Shown here: piece by piece, positions 5,466-10,612 of the stretch
Layout of the letters: each line of letters starts with the position of its first letter
Numbering within the stretch: the stretch's first letter is position 1
From: Rhodospirillaceae bacterium
GTDB lineage: Bacteria > Pseudomonadota > Alphaproteobacteria > Rhodospirillales > Magnetovibrionaceae
Direction of reading: 5' to 3'
Length of the DNA stretch: 10,612 nt
NCBI GenBank assembly: GCA_002401565.1
Contig: NVTL01000052.1
Span: forward strand, 7,448 to 18,059
The notes under the pieces: generated by a model
Databases searched by the model: none
What the model was told of the DNA's origin: nothing
What the model saw: the letters and a program-made list of their open reading frames with translations, nothing else
Translations under genes and position numbers: made by a program

Positions 5466-6796
5466 CCCCCCATACTTCTGTCATTTTCGGCCTCGACCCG
5501 TTGTGGCTCAGCACCGTATTGCTGATCATTTCTTATGTTGTGTTGTTGAGCGAAAAATATAACCGCACAGTTATCGCCCTGTTGGGCGCTGGCCTTGTGA
5601 TCATCACCGGGGTGATTTCACAAACCCAAGCCATTGCCGCGATTGACTTTAATACCATCGCATTGTTGACGGGCATGATGATTATTGTCGCCGTCACCCG
5701 CACGTCTGGCGTGTTTGAATTTGTCGCGATTTGGGCGGCGAAAAAGGTCAAAGCCGACCCTATGGGCATTTTGATTGTATTGTCCGTTGTCACCGCCGTA
5801 TTTTCCGCGTTTTTAGATAACCTCACCACCGTATTGTTGGTCGTTCCGATTGCTTTGTTGATCGTTGAAAAACTGAAAGTATCGCCCTACCCGTTTTTGT
5901 TTTCGCAAATCATTGCGTCCAACATTGGCGGCACGGCAACCCTAATCGGTGATCCGCCAAACATCCTGATTGGGTCAGCAACGGGCCTTACTTTTATGCA
6001 GTTCCTCACCAATTTGGGGCCCGTATCGGTGGTCATTATGATTATTATGGTGCCTATTTTTAAATATTTATGGGCCGACGAATTGGTCGCCACCGAAAAA
6101 GACAAAGAAAGCATCATGCGTTTTCGCGAAGCCGAAAGCATCACCGACAAACGCTTGCTGGTGATTTCCTTAACGATTTTACTGATGGTGATTATTGGTT
6201 TTATCGTTGGCGAACAATATCATATCCCCCCCGGCACCATCGCCATGTTTGGCGCTGCCGTTATGGTTTTGGCGGCCAGCTATCACTTAAACAGCGAAGG
6301 CCAAGCCGAAGTCCTGCACCATGCCTTGTTAGAAGTCGAATGGGCGGCCTTGCTGTTTTTCATCGGCCTGTTCATCATCGTCGCCGGCGTTGAACACTCC
6401 GGATTGCTGAACATTCTGGGCGAGGCGTTGATCGAATTCACCGGCGGCGATCCGGCCAAAACGGCTTATGCAACGTTGTGGTTATCCGCGCTGGTATCTG
6501 CCGCCGTCGACAACATTCCGTTTGTCGCCACCATGATCCCCATGGTCGAAAGCATGGAGGCCTCGTTGGGCGGAGCCGAAGCGTTGGAACCCGTCTGGTG
6601 GTCTTTGGCCTTGGGGGCGTGTTTGGGGGGCAATGGGTCGTTGGTTGGTGCTGCCGCCAACGTCATGGTATCGGGATTAAGCGAACGCGCAGGTTATCCC
6701 ATCAGCTTTTTCAAATTTTTGAAATTCGCCATGCCCATCATGTTGATGACCATTGTGATCGCCAACATATATCTTTACTTACGCTATTTTATGTAG
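5462..6796 (+). CDS. SLC13/ArsB/P-permease (ion transporter superfamily) membrane protein
   Basis: A 444-residue inner-membrane permease with about 11-12 hydrophobic segments, of usual length for the family. The two-fold internal repeat typical of the ion transporter superfamily is visible. The first half has FLDNLTTVLLVVP (117-129) and NIGGTATLIGDPPNILIG (154-171). The second half has the paired motifs VDNIPFVATMIP (349-360) and GGNGSLVGAAANV (389-401). The GDPPN and DN-T/P motifs place it near ArsB, NhaD and the P (OCA2) protein; substrate could be an anion such as arsenite or a carboxylate, or Na+/H+ exchange, and cannot be chosen from sequence alone. No arsenic genes are nearby and no arsenic-type ArsR is adjacent, which argues mildly against arsenite. 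The gene is translationally coupled to the upstream CBS protein. It ends 2 bases before the stop of the opposing flagellar-type gene with no terminator visible between them. Confidence 0.88.
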   Translation: MTPHTSVIFGLDPLWLSTVLLIISYVVLLSEKYNRTVIALLGAGLVIITGVISQTQAIAAIDFNTIALLTGMMIIVAVTRTSGVFEFVAIWAAKKVKADPMGILIVLSVVTAVFSAFLDNLTTVLLVVPIALLIVEKLKVSPYPFLFSQIIASNIGGTATLIGDPPNILIGSATGLTFMQFLTNLGPVSVVIMIIMVPIFKYLWADELVATEKDKESIMRFREAESITDKRLLVISLTILLMVIIGFIVGEQYHIPPGTIAMFGAAVMVLAASYHLNSEGQAEVLHHALLEVEWAALLFFIGLFIIVAGVEHSGLLNILGEALIEFTGGDPAKTAYATLWLSALVSAAVDNIPFVATMIPMVESMEASLGGAEALEPVWWSLALGACLGGNGSLVGAAANVMVSGLSERAGYPISFFKFLKFAMPIMLMTIVIANIYLYLRYFM

Positions 6797-6798
6797 CT

Positions 6799-7158
6799 TT
6801 AAGCTTTGATATCCAACAAGGAATCCGCCATTTCTTGGCCTGCCTGAATGACTTTCAGTCCGGCGCCATAGGCCGTTTCCGCCTGTATCAGGTTTACAAA
6901 TTCGGCGCCGATATCCACGTTGTTGTTGAGCGCACCAATACTGACGCCCGCATCGTTAAGTTGACGGGTTGATCCCAAAACGCCGCCCGGCGCATACAGC
7001 GTGGACGATGTTTGCTGGGTCGAAATTGTGGTGGATTGGATGTCTACACTTTTGTAATTGGGCGTACTGGAATTGGCGATGTTATCTGCGGACGCAGCGA
7101 CGCGTTGGCTGTTATAATTCAGCCCCGACACCGCACTGGATAAAATACCGCTGATCAC
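6799..7158 (-). CDS. Short flagellar rod-type protein (FlgC-like)
   Basis: Taking the GTG at 7158 as start gives 119 residues beginning MISGILSSAVSGLNYNSQRV, as usual for flagellar rod and hook proteins. GGAG at 7170-7167 lies 8 bases before this GTG. A GTG at 7182 would add 8 residues but lacks that support. The N-terminal axial motif is present (ASADNIANSSTPNYKS, following the usual SANNIAN-TPGYK pattern). So is the C-terminal Flg_bbr_C-type helix (EFVNLIQAETAYGAGLKVIQ and on, ending SLLDI). The product would be exported through the flagellar type III apparatus and polymerise by coiled-coil pairing of its two ends. It is as short as FlgB or FlgC but has no clear FlgC signature, and no other basal-body genes adjoin, so it is probably an orphan paralogue. 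It follows, on the same strand, another small flagellar-like gene, about 98 bases away. Confidence 0.8.
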   Translation of the reverse strand: MISGILSSAVSGLNYNSQRVAASADNIANSSTPNYKSVDIQSTTISTQQTSSTLYAPGGVLGSTRQLNDAGVSIGALNNNVDIGAEFVNLIQAETAYGAGLKVIQAGQEMADSLLDIKA

Positions 7159-7213
7159 AAGAAGAACTCCACAAAGGATCACTTAAGGTTTGAGTGTGAC
7201 GTGAAAATCCCGT

Positions 7214-7228
7214 TTTGTCAGTGACAAA
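7214..7228. repeat. 15-bp perfect palindrome between the two flagellar-type genes
   Basis: TTTGTCA-G-TGACAAA is a perfect 7-1-7 dyad in the 98-base gap between the two minus-strand genes. The one-base centre rules out an RNA hairpin as the main role, so a protein-binding site controlling the downstream FlgC-like gene is more likely. Binder unknown. Confidence 0.4.
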
Positions 7229-7256
7229 CATCACAATGCTTAAATTTAGGAAAAAA

Positions 7257-7694
7257 CTAGAGAGAAATGCTCAGGCTGTTGCCTAAGTTTTTAGTCTGCC
7301 CATGAATAACGGCTGCCGTGCCTTCGTACGCGCGAATGGCCTTGGTGATAAAATTGGGGCTGGCGGCTTGTTGTCCGGCAGCCCTCAGGCTAGACGTCGA
7401 ACTTTGATTTTGATTGATATCCAACAAACTTATGAACGTCGAAGAAAAGGTCTCAAAATTGCTTGAAGTATTGGTCAGCGGTTGGCGGTCCGGCTGTTGC
7501 TGATTTTGGTTTTGCGCCCATTCGGAAAAACCATGAAAATTAAAAGCGGTGTTGGCCTGAAGGTCAGCAGAGGCTGAAATTTCATCAATTGGCGTGTCGC
7601 CCATGGACGCGATATGACGGGCACCGGACGGAATTCGTCCAGTGGAAGCACTCGGTGCAGCGTTCGTCGCTATCGGTCTGGCGCTCAAAGCCAT
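7257..7694 (-). CDS. Hypothetical protein with flagellar axial-like C-terminal helix
   Basis: With the ATG at 7694 (AAGGAG 5 bases upstream, complement of 7700-7705) the protein has 145 residues; the GTG at 7700 overlaps this ribosome site and is unlikely. The protein has no signal peptide. Residues 1-112 are rich in Ser, Asn, Gln and Ala and look largely disordered (for example QNQNQQQPDRQPLTN). The last 32 residues form a helix whose pattern, ITKAIRAYEGTAAVIHGQ then L..SLSI, follows the C-terminal consensus of rod, hook and FlgC proteins (A-RAYE-----VI------L--L-I) and aligns without gaps to the end of the neighbouring FlgC-like protein (AY, VI, L and I at equal spacing). The N-terminal axial motif is not present. 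I infer a flagellum-linked or export-linked role. No named family recognised. A minus-strand promoter and structured leader lie upstream. Confidence 0.65.
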   Translation of the reverse strand: MALSARPIATNAAPSASTGRIPSGARHIASMGDTPIDEISASADLQANTAFNFHGFSEWAQNQNQQQPDRQPLTNTSSNFETFSSTFISLLDINQNQSSTSSLRAAGQQAASPNFITKAIRAYEGTAAVIHGQTKNLGNSLSISL

Positions 7695-7996
7695 GACCAC
7701 TCCTTACAATCACCCCTTCAAAATCCGTCGACAAATGCCGAAGGACCTAGAAGCAGACACAAAAGCCCACGCCTTAAACACTCCGTAAAACAAGGCGTTA
7801 GACGCAATTATCCGCCGATCACTGCAATCCATTCTGGCTTCATGATCGAACCTATTCTTTTTTGAATCTCATCTTGGCGGGACATTCTGCACACAACCAG
7901 ATGAGTATGGTTAATATTATACAAAGATTTCCATAGGTTAAACAAGGCTTACGCGAGTCTTTTACGCCTCACGATATCTTGTGCAAAGCATGACCC
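7695..7996 (-). other. 302-bp intergenic stretch: leader of the flagellar-type operon
   Basis: No gene of useful length. It contains a minus-strand promoter (7916-7945) and two potential hairpins in the downstream leader: CTCATCT/AGATGAG with two further GG/CC pairs (7868-7877 with 7897-7905), and ACGCCTT/AAGGCGT (7769-7775 with 7792-7798). A tiny minus-strand reading frame (7843 to 7808, 11 codons, MKPEWIAVIGG) lies between them but has no good ribosome site. No tRNA and no sigma-54 promoter seen. Confidence 0.55.
7916..7945 (-). promoter_or_regulatory. Probable sigma-70-type promoter, minus strand
   Basis: On the minus strand TTGTTT (7945-7940) is followed after 18 bases by a perfect TATAAT (7921-7916). 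Transcription would start near 7909, giving a leader of about 215 bases before the ATG at 7694, with a 9-bp hairpin beginning within a few bases of the 5' end. Confidence 0.5.
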
Positions 7997-8842
7997 TTAG
8001 TTGTGCCGCCGGATAAATTCAATCATTTGAGTGGAATTTTTGGGCGTGAACAAATCGTTGTGTCCGGCGCCTTCGACCCACTTGGCGATTTTGGGCTCAA
8101 CTGCAGCGTCAAAAAGTTTGCGCCCCAGCTTTTGCGGCACGGTCCAATCTTGGTCCCCGTGCACGATGAACAACGGAGCCCCAATGTCTTTGATCCGAGA
8201 TAAGCTGTCAAAACGATCTTTCATCAAAAGACTGACGGGCAAAAAAGGATAATGCCCGGCCCCGACGTCTACGGTGGATGTAAAGGGCGCTTCTAAGATC
8301 ACCGTACGCACAGGTTTTCCGTGTCCGGCGGCTTCGACCGCCATGGCGGTGGCAACGCCCGTGCCCAAGGATTCTCCGTACAGCACCAAGTTTTGACCGG
8401 ACCCGCCAAGGTTTGCCACATACGCCAAGGCGGCGCGGGCATCCATCATCAAACCGGGTTCTGTTGGTGTGCCGGGGTTTCCGCTAAAGCCCCGATATTC
8501 CGCCAATAAAACGCCAAACCCCGCGTCTAAAAAAGCTTTGGCTTTATAGCCCCGTGATCCCAATGTACCCGCATTGCCATGAAACAAAACCACCCACGGC
8601 TGACCTTCTATGGACGGCGGCTTGGCCCACGCCAGCAAATTCAAGCCGTCTTCGGTGGTGATGGAAATCTCAGCCATATGCCCCACGCCGCTTTCGGCAG
8701 GGCTGGGCGTGAAATTATCGGGGTGATACAGGAAGTTACGTTGCATAAAGTACATGCCCGCCACCAACACACAATAAAACACGGCAAGGGTGGTGAAAAA
8801 CTGAACCATAATTTTAGGGACGCCCATGACAAGTTTAAACAT
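7997..8842 (-). CDS. Membrane-anchored alpha/beta hydrolase
   Basis: A 281-residue serine hydrolase resembling the ABHD13/ABHD17-type bacterial group often annotated as 'alpha/beta hydrolase' or 'BEM46-like'. One N-terminal membrane segment (about residues 12-33, MVQFFTTLAVFYCVLVAGMY) followed by RNFLYHPD places the catalytic domain outside the cytoplasmic membrane. Motifs: oxyanion region LFHGNAG (86-92), nucleophile elbow GESLG with Ser158, acid HGDQD with Asp232, and catalytic His261 in GAGHND. Full triad, so active; substrate (ester, thioester or lipid) unknown. Start is uncertain: the ATG at 8842 lacks a ribosome site and lies only about 5 bases from the predicted transcription start; in-frame ATGs at 8827 and 8809 keep the membrane segment. 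Divergent from ubiX. Confidence 0.87.
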   Translation of the reverse strand: MFKLVMGVPKIMVQFFTTLAVFYCVLVAGMYFMQRNFLYHPDNFTPSPAESGVGHMAEISITTEDGLNLLAWAKPPSIEGQPWVVLFHGNAGTLGSRGYKAKAFLDAGFGVLLAEYRGFSGNPGTPTEPGLMMDARAALAYVANLGGSGQNLVLYGESLGTGVATAMAVEAAGHGKPVRTVILEAPFTSTVDVGAGHYPFLPVSLLMKDRFDSLSRIKDIGAPLFIVHGDQDWTVPQKLGRKLFDAAVEPKIAKWVEGAGHNDLFTPKNSTQMIEFIRRHN

Positions 8843-8853
8843 AAGAGAAACAT

Positions 8854-8882
8854 AACATAAAATTTCAATTGTCTGGACTCAA
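8854..8882 (-). promoter_or_regulatory. Possible minus-strand promoter of the hydrolase gene
   Basis: TTGAGT (8882-8877), 17 bases, TATGTT (8859-8854) on the minus strand; each hexamer matches consensus at 4 of 6. It would start transcription near 8847, almost on the annotated ATG at 8842, which favours a downstream start (8827 or 8809). The 66-base divergent spacer must also hold the ubiX promoter, which I cannot locate. Confidence 0.3.
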
Positions 8883-8908
8883 GAGTTCCAAACAGCCATG
8901 ATCCGCTC

Positions 8909-9484
8909 ATGACAGACCAAGCCCCCATTATTGTCGCCATTACCGGAGCCTCTGGGGCCATTTATGGCGTCGAGACTTTGCGCGCCTTAAAAGATTTAAA
9001 CATCCCCACGCATTTGGTGGTGACGGAATCGGGGGCTCGCACGCTGAACCATGAAACGGGCCTGACCCTGGACGACGCCCGTGCGTTGGCGACCACCCAC
9101 CATGCCAATAAAAACATCGGAGCCTCTATCGCCAGCGGATCGTTTCGCACGGCGGGCATGATTGTGGCGCCGTGTTCCATCAAAACCCTGTCTGGCATCG
9201 CCAATTCGTTTGCCGACAATTTGGTCATTCGCGCCGCCGATGTGTGTTTGAAAGAACGCCGCCCGGTGATTTTGATGGTGCGAGAGACCCCGCTGCACAA
9301 GGGTCATTTGGATTTGATGAGCCGCGCCTGTGATATTGGCTGCACCATCGCCCCACCGATGCCCGCTTTTTACAATAAACCCGAATCCTTACAAGACCTT
9401 GTACGGCACACCGTTGGACGGACTTTGGACTTGTTCGATATTAAACATTCCCTCGTAAAACCATGGGCAGGAGACTTAAAATGA
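8909..9484 (+). CDS. ubiX: Flavin prenyltransferase UbiX
   Basis: A 191-residue flavoprotein of typical UbiX length. It joins dimethylallyl phosphate to reduced FMN to make prenylated FMN, the cofactor of the UbiD decarboxylase in ubiquinone synthesis (and of related decarboxylases). Visible motifs: nucleotide-binding ITGASGAIYG (11-20), APCSIKTLSGIANSFADN (87-104), RAADVCLKERRPVIL (108-122), RETPLH (125-130) and PPMPAFY (149-155). The protein is cytoplasmic and forms a dodecamer in known cases. The start at 8909 leaves the usual short N-terminal tail before the first strand, though its ribosome site is weak. The stop TGA overlaps the ATG of the hemerythrin gene (ATGA at 9481-9484). ubiD is not in this window. 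Confidence 0.95.
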   Translation: MTDQAPIIVAITGASGAIYGVETLRALKDLNIPTHLVVTESGARTLNHETGLTLDDARALATTHHANKNIGASIASGSFRTAGMIVAPCSIKTLSGIANSFADNLVIRAADVCLKERRPVILMVRETPLHKGHLDLMSRACDIGCTIAPPMPAFYNKPESLQDLVRHTVGRTLDLFDIKHSLVKPWAGDLK

Positions 9485-9876
9485 CCCAAATCGAATGGAA
9501 CGACGGCCTGAAATTAGGCCTTGGCTTTCAAGATCATGACCACGAAGAAGCCATTGCTTTGATGAATACAATGCAGACCTGTTCAGACGCAGAATTCCCC
9601 GCTGCATTTGCCGCCCACACCGAACATCTGGCCGCTCATTTGGCCCGTGAAAACGAATTGATGGAACGCATTGGCTTTTTTGCCAAGGACATGCACATGG
9701 GCGAACACGAACGTGTTCTGGCCGAAGTAGCAAGCATGCAAGCCAAAATCGATGCGGGTGATATCGCTACAGTTCGCGCTTACGCTGAAAATGACCTGCC
9801 TCAGTGGTTCAAAGATCATTTGGGCAGCATGGACATGATGACCGCTCAGTTCGCATTACAGATGGGCGAAACTTAA
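9481..9876 (+). CDS. Bacteriohemerythrin (O2-binding di-iron protein)
   Basis: A 131-residue single-domain hemerythrin, a four-helix bundle holding a non-heme di-iron site that binds O2 reversibly. All seven expected ligands are visible in order: His21, His53 and Glu57 (HLARE), His72 and His76 (HMGEH), His113 and Asp118 (HLGSMD). The N-terminal IEWNDGLKLG is also typical. The ATG at 9481 is chosen because GGAG at 9470-9473 lies 7 bases upstream; an in-frame ATG at 9463 lies inside ubiX and would add 6 atypical residues. The gene overlaps ubiX by 4 bases and is surely co-expressed with it. Possible roles are O2 delivery, storage or buffering. No chemotaxis or signalling domain is fused. It converges with the M48 peptidase, 11 bases between stops, with no terminator seen. 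Confidence 0.93.
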   Translation: MTQIEWNDGLKLGLGFQDHDHEEAIALMNTMQTCSDAEFPAAFAAHTEHLAAHLARENELMERIGFFAKDMHMGEHERVLAEVASMQAKIDAGDIATVRAYAENDLPQWFKDHLGSMDMMTAQFALQMGET

Positions 9877-9887
9877 TTTAACGTCCC

Positions 9888-10612
9888 CTATCTCCACCAC
9901 CGCATTAACCAGCGAACGGGCAGTGAAAAATCTTCGCTCCAGCCCTTGGGAAAGCCGTGTTCTTTGCCGACCAGATTTTCTGACAATGCGTCAAAGGCTG
10001 GTGATTGTTTTAAGATGCGATCCACCCGGTCTTCGATCATCGGGTGGGTCCGCAACAAGGACGGCACCGTGCCCAAGGCATGGGGCAAATAAACGTGCTT
10101 TAACGGTTTTTTTTGCGTGTCTTCTAACTTATGCAAGGCGCTGGCAAAGGCTTCGGCGTCACCGCAAATGTTCACGCCATCTTCATCGGCTTCATATTCC
10201 CGCGTTCTGGACAGCAGCAACTGCAGCAAGTGGTTGATCAAGGGCGCCGCAATCAGCAACGCCAGCGCCGACCATGGCAACGGACCGCTTAAACTGACCG
10301 ACAACGGCACATTCAAAATCACCAAAAAAAGCCCCAACAGGCTCAATGTTCGGGTGATGCGGGTGAACAGGTCGGCCATGCCCATGACTTCTAAATCCCC
10401 GGCATGGATGTGACAAATTTCATGGGCCAATACGCCGGAAATTTCACGAGCATTTAAGCCCTGCACCAACGGCCCGCTCAAAACGATCGACGCGCCGCGT
10501 TCGTTATTGCCCGCAGAAAAAGCCATCATGACCTTTGCATCCATCAGATAAATATGGGGCATACGGGTGAGGCCAGCGCGCTGGCAGAGCTCTTCTAAAA
10601 TAGCGTACAGGC
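9888..10612 (-). CDS. M48-family (HtpX-like) membrane metallopeptidase, 5' end outside window
   Basis: The visible 240 residues lack the N-terminus: the frame stays open to the window edge, and codons before the Met at 10562 read LYAILEELCQRAGL, which matches the HtpX pattern just before MPHIYLMD, so that Met is internal. Motifs: zinc site HEICH (residues 47-51 counted from that Met) followed by AGD, a third ligand Glu124 in REYEADEDG, and the substrate-region pattern AFSAGNNERGASIVLSGPL. Two hydrophobic segments (about 73-90 and 95-115) lie between the zinc motifs, as in HtpX, and others are expected in the missing part. The active site faces the cytoplasm in HtpX, which degrades misfolded membrane proteins together with FtsH. 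The C-terminal 70 residues (with RTHPMIEDRVDRI) are typical. Whether it is the true HtpX orthologue or a paralogue cannot be decided. Confidence 0.9.
   Translation of the reverse strand, partial: LYAILEELCQRAGLTRMPHIYLMDAKVMMAFSAGNNERGASIVLSGPLVQGLNAREISGVLAHEICHIHAGDLEVMGMADLFTRITRTLSLLGLFLVILNVPLSVSLSGPLPWSALALLIAAPLINHLLQLLLSRTREYEADEDGVNICGDAEAFASALHKLEDTQKKPLKHVYLPHALGTVPSLLRTHPMIEDRVDRILKQSPAFDALSENLVGKEHGFPKGWSEDFSLPVRWLMRWWR

Noticed and set aside
5462..6796. Permease considered as magnetosome protein MamN, which is ArsB-like
   Set aside because: No other magnetosome genes are in the window, and the CBS neighbour and GDPPN-type motifs fit the general ion transporter superfamily.
7270..7292. 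Small hairpin followed by five T on the plus strand, as a terminator of the permease operon
   Set aside because: The stem has only four clean pairs before a mismatch, it lies inside the coding end of the minus-strand gene, and it is almost 500 bases after the permease stop.
7614..7865. Open frame of 83 codons on the plus strand
   Set aside because: It covers the 5' end and leader of the minus-strand gene at 7694, has no ribosome site, and its low-complexity Arg/Ser-rich translation does not look like a protein.

Overview
The window reads as chromosome of an alphaproteobacterium, probably a free-living, flagellated relative of the Rhodospirillales. This rests on the mix of gene types (a SqrR/BigR-like ArsR repressor, ubiX, bacteriohemerythrin, short flagellar rod-like proteins, an alphaproteobacterial-looking HTH protein), moderate GC with AT-rich spacers, and frequent ATGA start/stop overlaps. 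Genus cannot be decided from the sequence. There are no rRNA or tRNA genes, insertion sequences or CRISPR arrays.

Layout. 17-322 (+): an ArsR-family repressor whose cysteine pair has the spacing of persulfide sensors. It converges, across a long hairpin, on a two-gene minus-strand operon (1736 down to 370) encoding a HTH protein and an unrecognised helical protein. 1737-2128 is an AT-rich divergent spacer with a consensus -35 promoter, a perfect dyad next to the HTH gene and two copies of a 19-bp direct repeat. 2129-3357 (+): a small unknown protein coupled by a 1-base overlap to a ROK-family fructokinase (mak). 4778-3381 (-): an exported Sel1-repeat protein with an HEXXGH motif. 4899-6796 (+): a CBS-domain protein overlapping by 4 bases an ArsB/P-permease-type transporter. 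7694-6799 (-): two short proteins with flagellar axial features, preceded by a 5' leader with a TATAAT promoter and two hairpins. 8842-7997 (-): a membrane-anchored alpha/beta hydrolase, divergent from ubiX-bacteriohemerythrin (8909-9876, +, 4-base overlap). 9888-10612 (-): an M48 membrane metallopeptidase whose 5' end lies beyond the window.

How the genes work together. Four tight couplings look functional: HTH plus unknown helical protein; 111-aa protein plus fructokinase; CBS sensor plus permease; flavin prenyltransferase plus O2-binding hemerythrin. The region is mostly ordinary housekeeping and accessory chromosome. The best leads are the HEXXGH Sel1 protein, the repeat-bearing divergent regulatory region, the ubiX-hemerythrin coupling, and the isolated pair of flagellar-type mini-proteins with its structured leader.
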